A stretch of DNA of 64,000 nucleotides from positions 434,001-498,000 of the forward strand of contig OZ017746.1 in NCBI GenBank assembly GCA_963969365.1, written 5' to 3'. This DNA comes from Asterochloris sp. CNOR1 (lineage: Eukaryota > Chlorophyta > Trebouxiophyceae > Trebouxiales > Trebouxiaceae). Position 1 is the first letter of the stretch. Each line of letters begins with the position of its first letter. Below, in pieces: positions 11,286-21,348 of the stretch. The notes below the pieces were generated by a model. That model did not search any database. It was not told the origin of the DNA and saw only the letters and a list, made by a program, of their open reading frames with translations. Both the position numbers and the translations under genes were made by a program.

Positions 11286-11969
11286 AGTTGCCGTTCCACA
11301 CTTACCTCCTCAAATGGCCCGTCAGTGGCATGGGCATTACCCCATGTGCAGTTGCTGCACAGCTGCGCAACAAGTGGATCTGGCTGAAAAAGAAAGGGCA
11401 GCCCTCCATTGTTCTGGACCTCTGGAATTCTCCAGGCATCACCTCTTGAACAGGTCCCCCATCATCATCTTTCTATCACACAGCACTTGGCTGTACAGCC
11501 AGTACATCACAGTTGTTCAGAATTCCACAGGCCCACTTTCACATGCCAAGCCAGCAATCGCAGCCATACTTCTCAGGCCGTTGCATCAGCAAGGATAAAG
11601 CAGCAAGGATACAGCAGCAATGCTCAGCACTGGAAGGGATTGTCGGACGCTACAGTGGTGGCGTTTGGCGCATCATCAGAAGCAAAGGACTCTCTGCCTG
11701 AGCTGTGGCATCAGTGCTTTGTCTGAACAGCACCGGGCGCATTGCTGCGGCCTCTCTGCAGAACATTGCCTGCATCCTTGAACTGGCCTGACAGCCAGAC
11801 AGCTCATGTGCCTCATGTAGCTCTTTTGACAAGCTGCCAGTCATATAAGATGGCTATGGGCAACTGCCTCAGGTTGTTACTGCATGCAGGGAATCGAATA
11901 AGCGAAATATGAGCAACTTGCTTTCTTTCGTCTTCTTGGAAAGACAAGTTGCTCAAAGTCCTGTTTTCA
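11286..11969. other. no gene recognised
   Basis: Weak open frames only on the plus strand (for example 11409–11726), with no recognisable motif. It contains the inverted partial copy of the short repeat at 11643–11654. Confidence 0.45.
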
Positions 11970-12356
11970 ATGCCCGGAGGAGAGATGGGCGAGCTGCACG
12001 TCTTCAAATACGTTTGTCCTAAAGATGGGTGGTTTTCCACCAAGTACTGGGACACTTACACGGGACATGTGGCCAACCATGTACGCGACAAGGAGCTGGA
12101 AGATAGCTGGCGGGTCCCCAAAGGCCTCAAACAATGGCCGCTATGGAAGTTGCAGATGGGGCGCCGCTGGGCTGTCAATGAGCTCACAAAGGAGGTGACA
12201 GACATACATCCAAAAGGGCAGGGAGACCTCCCACGGCCTAGAAAGGTGTTTACTCCCTTGCAGTTGCATGTTGACGCAGCCAAGTCACGCCTGCCCACAC
12301 AGTATTTCCTGATTGCTGCATTGTATGCTGAGGGTGCCAGCCACACCTCAGCCTGA
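11970..12356 (+). CDS. unrecognised single-exon ORF (128 aa)
   Basis: ATG 11970 to TGA 12354–12356. The composition is that of a folded protein: rich in W, Y and K (YVCPKDGWFSTKYWDTY, then HVANHV, then LKQWPLWKLQMGRRWAV). The single cysteine followed by an HxxxH pair does not make a full C2H2 finger. It lies between the two coiled-coil paralogues and could be a separate gene or one exon of a gene I cannot complete. No family is recognised and no function is proposed. Confidence 0.45.
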   Translation: MPGGEMGELHVFKYVCPKDGWFSTKYWDTYTGHVANHVRDKELEDSWRVPKGLKQWPLWKLQMGRRWAVNELTKEVTDIHPKGQGDLPRPRKVFTPLQLHVDAAKSRLPTQYFLIAALYAEGASHTSA

Positions 12357-12697
12357 CCAGCAGCGTGGCGCAGCCGATGCCCAGCATGCCACCAGGTAAA
12401 TCTTTCAGCAGCAGAAGACAACAAAGAGGGATGTACCACTCACTATTGCATATCTAAGCTACTGTTCTCCTGCAGCCCCTGCCTGATGCTTGATTCACTG
12501 AGTCTCATCTGCATTTCGAGTGCCCCTGAGTGCTCGAGTACTGCATATACCGTGGTTACTGCATCTGCATTGCCTCATTCGACTTCCCTTATGTCAGTCT
12601 GGAGTCCGCCATGAATTTCGATCTCATGTGAGACAGTCTAGGGCAGGCCAAGCAGCATGCCTCTTAGATTGCAGCGTTATCATGTTGCATCCGCATC
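12357..12697. other. spacer before coiled-coil copy B
   Basis: No coding exon seen. It should hold the promoter and 5' UTR of copy B; similarity to the copy A upstream region begins close to the start codon. Confidence 0.45.
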
Positions 12698-14286
12698 ATG
12701 TTCGGTGCTGTCTGCAGGAGCTCAGTCCCTGGCAATGCCACTGGCACAGCATCTGGCTTTTCATTGGGGCAGCCAATGCAGGCGTCACAGGCCCCTAGCG
12801 TGTCCCCAATCTTTTCACTTGGGGCCTTTGGAGCTGCCCACCAGACTCCTGCAAGCACCCCATCCTTCAGCCCAACCTTCGCCCTCATTCCACCTGCATC
12901 AGCTGCTTCAGGTAAGTGACGAGCTTCTTTGCTGCTTCTCCCTCCAAGACAGATCCCTCAGAGCACCTGTATCTTGTGGTGCTGACAGACTGCTACCCTG
13001 CTTCAGGTCCCCTTGGAGGCATGAGCATGGGCATGGGGCAAGGCATGGGCAGTGGGCAAGGCATAAGCATGGGGCATGACTATGGGTGTGCTGGGCCCTC
13101 ACTTTGCCTGCGGCAGTGCCCACATGCCTTGCCAATGCACATCCAGAAGGATTGAGTGACCCAACTGGCCTGCTTTGCACCCGTGGATGCCACCAACAGT
13201 CTGGAAGTTGGGCTTATGCATCCCCTGCACCATATATCTCGTTGCAGTCTCTGTGCAGGAAATTCACCCATGCTTGTGCAGAAAGCTAGAACAGGACAAC
13301 AAGGATCTCAAGAGCCAGCTGACCACAGTCCAGGCCAATCTGGCATATGCTGAGAGGCTCAAGAAGGAGGCTGACCAGCAGTGCGCTGAGGCCCGCGTGG
13401 AGTGCAACAAGGCCCAGCAGGTCGCCCGACATTATGAGGTCCAGTTCAGTCAAAATCTGAAGCCCCAGTTCGAGGCATTGCAGCGAGAGAATGCGCAGCT
13501 GAGGGAGCAGCTAGGTGAGAGTATCTGTAATTTTAGGGCTGGTCTGGAGGTAGGTAAAGTCACTAATTGTCAATGCAATGCTGGGATAGGGATCACTGCC
13601 CTGCGTGCGCCTGGCAAGCCCCTCGTCATTACGGTGTCATTTGAGGGCGGCTTTGATGGCGGCTTAACATTGAGGCAATTTTGAGTCAAAACTAGACTCA
13701 GCATGCAGCCGTGGATGCATGAGGTGAGACTTTTGAGTACTGCCCATTGGCTGGCTACAGGACATGCCCTCTTCAGGGGGAAGCTGCTGGGCATCGATCT
13801 GTGAGGTCTGCTGGGTTGTCTAGGGGTTTCATCGGGGCGGTGTCGGCCTCTGCAAAAGGAGCAGCTAGGCAAGGCTCCTCCTGCTGGCGTCAATCGATTG
13901 TTGGTGCAATGACTGCAATCTTGCAGCAGCTGGGTAGTGCCGGACCTTGGGCACCGCAGCTGTGTGCAGTAAGAGCGCTTTAGTTGGGTGCTGGGCTGCC
14001 ACTTCAGGGTCGCAGGGAGACCGGCAGTGTCCCTTACATGCTGCTAGAAGATGTCCCTTGTCTTCCTGCTGGGCATTGCTCTGCATCAAGCTGCACCGGT
14101 GTAGCAGTGCCTTGTCACGAGTCTGCACCTGACTCAGGGGGCCCACAAGCAGGAGAGGGTCAGCATGCAACTCCTCCCTCTGCTCTGCTATGCAGTGCAC
14201 CGGGCCTGCTTTGTGCATTGCCTGGGCTGTCAGCGGGAACGTCTGAGCCCACCTGAGGGCTGCCTGCATGGACAGATGTGCATGCA
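12650..14286 (+). repeat. segmental duplication, copy B (partner 7450–9095)
   Basis: Exons 1–3 and intron 3 of copy B correspond along their length to 7450–9095. The copies are imperfect, with many substitutions and small indels in introns but conserved exon phases, so the duplication is not recent. Confidence 0.8.
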
Positions 14287-15675
14287 GGCCCCTCACGCTA
14301 GTTGTTCTGAGTCAAGCAGACTGCTGGCTGGCTGCCGCAGGCACCTGCTGCAGCTAGCACAGGTCGGACTTCGAGCAGCCCCTAACACCGGCCTGTGTGA
14401 CGTCTGCAGAGTCCTGGCCTGCTGCCTCAGCTGCCAGGCCTAGAGGGCCCTCTGCATCGACTATATGGCCATCCCGGCGTATGTGATCTGAGACATGCTC
14501 ATGTGCTGCTACAATCGCCTACAGGTGTGCCAGTATCACCACTCATGTCTCCTGCAGGCGCTAGTGGTGGGCCCATGGGAGGTACTCATGACGGTGGCGC
14601 AGAAACAACTGCTTTGCAGCAGCAGCTGGCAGCCGTAAGGGTGGAGCTGGAGCAGGCTCAGAAGGTGAGGCGACGGCGCTCACAGAGGCTGCGGCAGATT
14701 GCCAAGCTCAGGACGGAGTTGGCGTGCTCGGAGGCATCTCTGGGATCTCACAGGCCTGCTGCTCTTTGTGGCACAAGGCAGGCATGAGGTGAAACAGCAG
14801 GCCCAACACGCACGTTTCAGCGCCCTGCCTGCTCAGGCGCTCTTATGCCTGCCTGAGTGCCCGGCGCAGGCCAAGGCTGATGAGAGCACACCTAAGCATG
14901 CACCAGCCAGCTCAAGCTGACAAGTCTGGTGCAGGGCTGGGGTAGCAGCAGGGCCAGCATGCGGTCAGACTGTGTCCCTGTCTGCTCAGGCACTCACTTG
15001 CACCCCTCTGCGTCACTCTAGGCCAAGGCTGAGCTGGAGGCGCAGCAGAAAATGCAGCAGGAGCAGCTCGAGCAGGCTGCCGCACACAGCGCCCAGCTGC
15101 AGGGGCAGCTGGCCCAGGCAAACAGCGGCAGCGCGGCTCGGGAGGAGGTCGAACGCTTTAGGCAGGAGGCCGAGGCTGCCAACGCCAAGGTGGGCTGGCT
15201 TTGCACATAGCACCGTTTGTTGTGTTGGGGGAAGCAGAAGCCCATCAGGACGTCGATTGCCACAGGTGGGGAGGTGTGGCTTCAGTTTTGCTTGTGGTTG
15301 AGACGCAAACGGGGAGCCAGGAGGAGATGAATTGCTGCAGGTGGAAGTCTGTCAACGCAAAAATAAGCTGGCTGCACACCCAGAGCCTTCACCTTGATGT
15401 GGTCCCCTCATGATGCTGTTGATTGCTGAGCGCTGCCTCTGCCTGTGCAGGCTGCAGCCATTGTGGAAGAGTTTGAAATCCTGAAGGCTGAGTGGCGGGA
15501 GGAGGCCCAGAAGTGGGGGCAGGACTTGTTCAAGGGAAATCAGGAGCAGTACCAAAAGGGCTTCAAGGATGGGCAGCGAGTAGGCATGGGCAAGAACGGG
15601 CAGAACCACAAGCGGGAGCGTGAGAATGGGGGCAAGGAGGAGAAGGTGCCGCCTCCCAAACGCGACAAACACTGA
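12698..15675 (+). CDS. coiled-coil protein, copy B (full-length paralogue)
   Basis: Six phase-matched exons: 12698–12911, 13007–13085, 13282–13514, 14558–14664, 15022–15189 and 15451–15675, giving 341 aa. Order: a Ser/Thr/Gly-rich N-terminus beginning MFGAVCRSSVPGNATG; a Gly/Met-rich stretch (GGMSMGMGQGMGSGQG); a heptad-rich coiled coil beginning KLEQDNKDLKSQL; a Gly-rich break (SGGPMGGTHDGG); Gln/Glu/Ala coiled coils; and a charged tail (KRERENGGKEEK, PPPKRDKH) ending at TGA 15673. The tail is basic and could act as a nuclear signal. No domain family is recognised; a structural or scaffolding role is an inference from the coiled coil only. Intron 4 near 14865–14900 holds a short decayed copy of the exon 5 start. 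Confidence 0.8.
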
Positions 15676-15799
15676 GCCTTGTTTGTTCAGGCTACTTAAG
15701 CAGAAAGAGGCAATGTAGGTAGCCTGCTGCAGCCTGGCAGGACTGCTGCCTGAACATGAACAGGTAGCAAGCTATCTGAGCTCCTCCAAAAAGGGGCTG

Positions 15800-15804
15800 T
15801 GTAA
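15800..15804 (+). promoter_or_regulatory. candidate polyadenylation signal TGTAA for copy B
   Basis: TGTAA is the usual poly(A) signal in green algae. This one lies about 125 nt after the stop codon of copy B and before the convergent IMP4 gene. Position is the only support. Confidence 0.4.
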
Positions 15805-15912
15805 TACACCTGTATAACATGCATTTGTCAAACGCAGGGCGCAAATGCAGGCAGCAGCAAAGACAGTGCTGTGGCAACATCACAGTCTCTTCCTTAATCA
15901 CAGGGATTTCAG

Positions 15913-18377
15913 TCAGGCATCAGCCGAGGGTTCTGCCAGCTTCTGCTTCTTTGCGCTGCGGGTGTAGGCACGCACCACCCACTCATTTTCAGCATGCGCC
16001 TGGTCCATGGTGCCTAGCTTGATCTGATACAGCTTCAGCTCAAACCGAGGCCCGCACTCTGTCAGCGTCAAGGATTTGACGCCTTTTGGCTGCTCATACA
16101 CATGATGCCTGAAGCTGATGTAATCGCTCTGGTTGGCTAATGTGATGATGCGCTTGCTGCCCTCTTTGGCTGTGGGGAACAGGAATTTCAGGATGTTGGC
16201 CACGCGCAGCCCCAGCTGGGTGCTAAAGTTGTTCATTACAAGGTGGGGGTAGGCCTCTGAGATGGTGCCAACCTTCCTCTTTTCGCCAATGTCGTGGCGC
16301 AATACCTGCAGGTAGCAGCAATGCTGGTCAGAATGAAAACGGTTTTCAGCAGGCGTTGCGTGTCTCTGCATGAGAGACATACATGGGAACCAACCAGGCC
16401 CAGCTGTGCCTGTGTCAGCAAGGGTTGCACAGATGGCATGCTCTGTTGGTCTGCCCTGGCCACAGTAAGCCTGGCAGTGTGAATGCAATTGGCAGCCAGA
16501 GTGAAGTGCAGCTTTGCAGAATGTCGAGCACAGAAAGCACGGGGCAGCATAGTAACTAGAGCGGGCCCAACCCACACAGGTTGAACTGCCAAGCACAAAT
16601 GTGAGAGTTGCTGTGGCAGCCCAGACGGGAGCCTGCCACCCAGCACGAGCTGTGCAAGACCCCACAGACATTTCAATTCTGGTGTGGCAGATGCAGGAAG
16701 AGCCCAGCACACAGACAGGGCTCTGCGTGAGAAGTGCAAGCCCACCGTGTTGAAGATGCCAAAGTAGGCTGTGGGGCCATAGGGGAGGTGGCACACCACC
16801 AGCCCATCTGGTTCACCCCTGTGCTCATGCACCATGACTAGGTCTGTGAAGTTGTGGCTCCGAGCTGACTCAACCAGCTCAGACAGGATCTGCAACAGCA
16901 CTGCAGATGTCAGCAGCTTCAGGAAAGGAAGGGCACGGCTGCCCCAGTCTCTGCCGCTGGCAACACTGCGCCCTAACAAACACCCCTATCTTGTTCAGAC
17001 GCCGCTGATGCCTTGTGAAGATTGCCTTGCATGAGCAGCACACTTTTAGCAGAAACTTCAAATAGATTGGCCACCTCTGCTTGGCACAAACAGTAGCCGC
17101 TCACATGGCTTGCAGCGCCAGCCCCACACCTTTAGTGAGCCATCTGCTCACTGGACGATGCATTCACCTGCTGAGGTGCATTGAACTCAGCCCCATAGCC
17201 TCAGGCCCCAACTCCTTGTCTGTACAGATGCCCCGGAAGCTTGCGAACAGCTCCCTGAGCTCCTCACCTGCCCGCCTCTGTTGATGCGTTTGCTGTTGGG
17301 GAACACCAGCTTGAGCTCCTTGGCAAAGGACACCAGGCGCGTGCTGGGGTCGCGCGAGGTGGTAATCAGCACTCGAGGGTCCTCCTCCCCGGCGTGAGCA
17401 TACTCATCGTCCATGTGGCTGCAGCATAACAACAGGAACAGTTGTCAGGCATGACCAGCGCAGCCGTGTGGGCGGTTGCGCTCATGATCTGCAAGCCTCA
17501 GTGAGGCTGCTGGGCATCTGCTTGCAGTCCGCCCTTGATGCTGTGCAGCCGCCCCTGAGGTCCCAGCCTCAGCTTGGCAGCCTCTGGCGCCGCGCCTGAG
17601 GGCTGGCAGGCCTGTTATCAAACACGAGGATGTGATCAGCACTGGCCTGTACCATAACAGGTCTGACCGAGTACGCCAGCGTCCTCCATGTCTTCATGTC
17701 TTCTGAGAGCCGCAGAGGTGGGGGCAACAGCAGGTGCTGCTGACAACCACCCTCATGCCAGGCAACGATGTGCAACTGTGCCATGATTGCTGCCACTCAC
17801 CATTACTACAACTAGGCCAGGCACACAGATGCTGCTGCCACCTGTTACCACCGACAGGGACAGCGATCAGGGCAGGTGCGATCACAGGTGCCACCGCCGT
17901 CAGCAGCAGCGTGCAGAGCAGGCAGGCGCTGTCACAGGCTGCCATGAATGCCTGGCAGTTGCAGGTGCAACTGCCACTCGCCATCACCAACCCCGAGCGC
18001 ACAGGACTGGCTGGCACGTACCTGCGGGGGACAGCTGTGTTGTCGTCCTCTGCGTCCACCTCGCGACGAAGTTGGGCCTCGTCTCGGCGCAGCTCTGTGG
18101 GGATGGGTTTGCCCTCTGCAGGCCACAGGTGCTGCTGTCCACTGAGCGGCTACATGTGGCGTCGCCGCTGCACCAACCTGGTCAAGGCAGTCCTACGGCT
18201 AGCTCCTGTGTGGGCATTGGTACTATAGAACCCACGCCAGTGTGCTTGATGAGATGCAGGCGTACCTGCGAGAGCGTCCCTGAGCTTGCGCTTCTGCTCA
18301 TACATGGTGCGCTCCTTGCCCTCCAAGCTCTTTCTGTACAGGTACTCCTTTCGCAGCCTAGCATTGCGACGCAGCAT
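15913..18377 (-). CDS. IMP4: U3 snoRNP protein IMP4 (Brix domain)
   Basis: Five exons with matching phases on the minus strand: 18377–18266, 18115–18022, 17418–17268, 16889–16746 and 16305–15913, giving 297 aa (human IMP4 is 291). The protein starts [20 protein letters not shown]. The Brix domain follows: [65 protein letters not shown] and [14 protein letters not shown], ending in [10 protein letters not shown]-type sequence ([17 protein letters not shown]). IMP4 works with IMP3 and MPP10 in the small-subunit processome, tying U3 snoRNA to pre-rRNA in the nucleolus. It faces the coiled-coil gene tail to tail. Intron 1 holds no other gene. Confidence 0.97.
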
Positions 18378-18632
18378 GCCTGCTGGCGCCCCTTAAGGGG
18401 CAGCTGACGCCTGCTTCAGATGCGCTGGCACTGGTGCTTGGTGTGGGAGGTGAACAGAGCCAAGCAGTACTGTGGCTCACCAATAACACTCTGCAGGCCT
18501 TGCTATTGCTATCAGATGGCCCTGATTGAGCCTGCAGCTGACCTGGGGCAAGCTGCAGCTGGCAAATTGCAAAGCTAAAAAGGCTGCTTGACCGGAAGGT
18601 AAATCTAAACGCCTTGCTGAACCTAACCGCAA

Positions 18633-19378
18633 ATGGCGCAAGATCAGACTAATGCCGCTCTCCAGGCTCGCAAGGACTCTATTATGGCAGAGCTGACCAA
18701 GACTGAGAAGCAAGTGAGACTTCTGAGCAGACCTTGGCCAGCTGAGGGTACTGTCAGGGGCTGAACGGCCTGGTGTCCCCTGCAGCTCTATGATGCCGAA
18801 AGCAACTACCTAGGAGCAGAGTACAGTGTGAATGGCAATGTCATCAAGGTGCGCCCCACACTTCCTGCTTGCGAGGTCAAGCTTTGATTACTTGTGGCCT
18901 CACAGGGTGCTGTCCCGACCAAGCTTGCCTGCTACAGGGCTTTGAGGGTTTCCTGTCCAGCAAAGATGTTATTCGCAAGCGTCAGCGCACTTACAAAGTG
19001 CACGACAGGGCCTTCAGCCTGTCTTCCGTGATATCCCCAGCAGTGAGAGACGCCTGGACTGCTGTCCTTGGATGTGGTGCCTTTAACTGTGCCCTTGACG
19101 CCTGTGATATGCTGTAGGGCCTGCAATTGGTATGGAAGGGTGTCCGTGACTTGCTGCAGAGCTGGAGTCCCTGCCAGCTTGCCCAGCATGAGAAAGAATT
19201 ATGACCTGTGACTAGGTTGCGCTGCTAGAGCTTGCAATTTTTGTTGCAGACCAAGGAAGTGCTGGCAAAGGAGAAGGAACAGGAGGAGGCGCTGTTGCCT
19301 GACATCCTGCTCTCAAACACTCAATTTGTCTCCGATGGGCAGGCAAAGGGGGCAGCAGCCAAGGCCCTGCGGCGCTAG
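18633..19378 (+). CDS. EAF6: NuA4 histone acetyltransferase subunit EAF6
   Basis: Four exons with phase 0 junctions: 18633–18713, 18786–18848, 18938–19042 and 19250–19378, giving 125 aa. The start is MAQDQTNAALQARKDSIMAE, a short coiled coil. The EAF6 core follows: LYDAESNYLGAEYSVNGNVI, GFEGFLSSKDVIRKRQ, then VHDRAFSLSSVIS, which matches the DRIFSLSS block of MEAF6. The last exon is variable and ends AKALRR. EAF6 is a small subunit of NuA4-type (and in animals MOZ- and HBO1-type) acetyltransferase complexes in the nucleus. The length is close to yeast Eaf6 and shorter than human MEAF6. It lies head to head with IMP4 with 255 bp between starts, so the two may share a promoter region. Confidence 0.93.
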
Positions 19379-19535
19379 AGTGGACTGGCTTTTTGCTGGC
19401 TGGGCTACATGCCTCCAGAAACAGGAGGCAGTGCTCACATATTGTATCAACAGAGGCCATTCAGCAGCAAAATTCATTTTGCATTGTGCATGATTGCATG
19501 CAATTCATCAGTTCATTTAGCGCATTGCCAGCGCC

Positions 19536-21023
19536 TCAGCCAGCAGCAGCAGTTCTGTGCTTTGCGTCAAGGCATGGGAACCAGTACAGCCTGACTCCAT
19601 CCAGCGCGCCATCGTCCAACATGGCAAACCCTTCTTTCAGCAATGAAGTCACAGTCTCAGTTGCCCTGGGCTCTGCCCATCTCAAGTCTCTCAGAATCTG
19701 GGGTTTTGAGACAAAGCCCTGCTGCTGCGCCAGCTCCAGCACTGCATTTTTGTCCGTGTTCAGCTCACCTGGCACAGACCTGACTAGCGTGTGGCCACCC
19801 AGCTTGATGATGTTGTAGCCACCCTCCAACTTTTTCAGCTTGTCTATGGCCCTCACGATGTCATCCTCGCTGATGGGGTCAGCCGCCTCACCTCGCCGCC
19901 TCTACAACAGGCATCAACGAGTCACAGGCTACACATCCGGCACAGGTTGCCTGTGACGCTGGCCAGCAGCAGTGAGCAAGGCCTGGCAGCAGCAGGCGAA
20001 CACCACATGTGTGTGGCAAGCTGCATCAGGCAGAGCCTGGCAACGCAAGCATTAGCTTTTGCTGGTGGCGGGACGCAGTGGGCTTGCCGCGAAGGCAAAC
20101 GCCTGCACTCTTGCAGCCAATGTCTGCATCCTTAGACACCAGGCACGCCCCACCTGTGCCACCACCACAGGTATTCTAGAAGCCAGGCTGACGTTGAAGA
20201 GCTGCCTCTCAGCCCTCGATGCACAGGCTCCTAGGGGGCGGACAGCAAATGCCATCAGTCGGCTGAGACATACTGCCCAGCCTCACCTGTCGCCACAAGG
20301 GCGCCTCAGCAGGGGCAGGTCAGTCATGCTGCCGATGCACTTAGGCAGGCCTCTATGACCTGCCTCCCCAGATATCAGCACGCCGAAGGCACCGGGCACG
20401 CTGCACCAATCAGCTGAGCCATGCTGCCCAGCCTCACCTGCACAAGCCGCGTCAGGAGAGAAAGCTCAATCATGCCGCCGTTGTGGGTCCTGGTGGCCAG
20501 GCAGGCTTCAATGATCTGCACCCCCAGCTGGTAGTAGAAGTCGCCGATGCCCAGCAGCTGCGCAAACATGCCCTTGTTGGATGCCAGCGGGTCCACTCCC
20601 ACGTTGGCGCACATCACGTGGAACTGCGCTCTGAAGGTTGGGTCCTGCCGGATGTCGTCCCTGCATGGGAGGGTGACGAGTTTATCATGGCGGAGCAGGG
20701 CCCCTTGCATGTGCATGCGCCATGCTCTGGAGTATCCAAACAGGTAGAACTGGGTGCCTGTGCCTGTGCCTGTGCCAAGAGGCTGAGCTTGCCTGTGCTT
20801 GATGGCAAATTCCTCGAGGCTGCGCTTGAACACTGCCATCTGAGCTTTGATGGTCTCCAGTTTCGTCTGCTGGACCTGGTTGCCCAACACCTTATAAGAA
20901 CTCTGCAGAAGCAGGCTGGTTGGCTAAGGTTTGTTTTACCATCAGGGGTGCATGAAGCTGAACAGGCCTCACCCTGGTCGCAGCATCTAGCTGCAGCCCT
21001 TGAATGCCAGGTCGCCTGCGCAT
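19536..21023 (-). CDS. SNF8: ESCRT-II subunit VPS22/SNF8
   Basis: Four exons: 21023–20973, 20902–20793, 20660–20438 and 19901–19536, all phase-consistent, giving 249 aa (plant SNF8 is about 250). The start [17 protein letters not shown] is the standard N-terminus. Then come [16 protein letters not shown], the [20 protein letters not shown] block, [35 protein letters not shown], and winged-helix repeats with [20 protein letters not shown] and [15 protein letters not shown]8 with VPS25 and VPS36 forms ESCRT-II, which sorts ubiquitinated cargo into multivesicular bodies. Intron 2 (20661–20792) has a GC donor (AG|GCAAGC), required to keep the frame, and contains a (tgtgcc)n run. Intron 3 holds a decayed copy of the end of exon 3. 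Confidence 0.96.
20235..20360 (-). pseudogene. decayed copy of SNF8 exon 3 end inside intron 3
   Basis: Positions 20250–20360 align with 20405–20530 in the same orientation: atcagtcggctgag versus atcagctgagcc, tgcccagcctcacctg in both, then gcgcctcag/gcgtcagg, tcatgctgccg/tcatgccgccg and aggcaggcctc/aggcaggcttc. The copy includes the 5' splice site of intron 3 but its frame is broken. Confidence 0.75.
20746..20777. repeat. (tgtgcc)n microsatellite
   Basis: About five units of tgtgcc (tgcctg on the same strand) within SNF8 intron 2, directly beside the GC 5' splice site. Confidence 0.85.
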
Positions 21024-21143
21024 GGTAAGCTAAGTAGGCAGCAAGAGAAAGGAAGCACCGCTTCAAGAGAGCGAGGTCTTGACACTGGCTCACATTTTGT
21101 ACAGCAAAAAGATGGCACTGGGGAGAGAACGAAAGTTCTACCT

Positions 21144-21233
21144 GGGGAATTTGGCACATGGCCTTCTTCAGCTCAGGGGTAGAGCGCTCGCTTCGCATGC
21201 GAGATGCCGCGAGTTCGATTCTCGCATTCTCCA
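21144..21233 (+). tRNA. tRNA-Ala(CGC) with an apparent 18-nt insertion/intron between positions 8 and 9
   Basis: Acceptor stem 21144–21150 (GGGGAAT) pairs with 21226–21232 (ATTCTCC) over 7 bp and includes G3·U70, the alanine identity pair. The D stem is GCTC/GAGC (21171–21174, 21182–21185). The anticodon arm is CTCGC–TTCGCAT–GCGAG (21187–21203), anticodon CGC. The T arm is GCGAG–TTCGATT–CTCGC (21209–21225), and the discriminator is A at 21233. Between the acceptor and D stems there are 20 nt instead of 2. Taking T8 as 21151 and A9 as 21170 leaves 18 extra nt (21152–21169). Without them the gene folds as a perfect 72-nt tRNA-Ala. The insert has a GGC–ACATG–GCC hairpin, and its end can pair with the acceptor 5' strand. 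It lies just upstream of SNF8. Confidence 0.85.
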
Positions 21234-21348
21234 AACTGGTATTGCTTGTCTTCTTTTTCTCGTCTGCATGCTGGATCAGCCTGAGAAAACTGAACCCCAT
21301 CGTAGGCTGCAACCTGTATCGTGATGCAGTTTCACAGTGGAAAATGCT

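Noticed and set aside
11409-11726. Plus-strand ORF of 105 aa
   Set aside because: No motif, no partner exon and poor codon pattern; it overlaps the reversed short repeat.
15913-16979. Long minus frames reading through IMP4 introns
   Set aside because: The homology shows introns at 16306–16745; the read-through parts are intronic.
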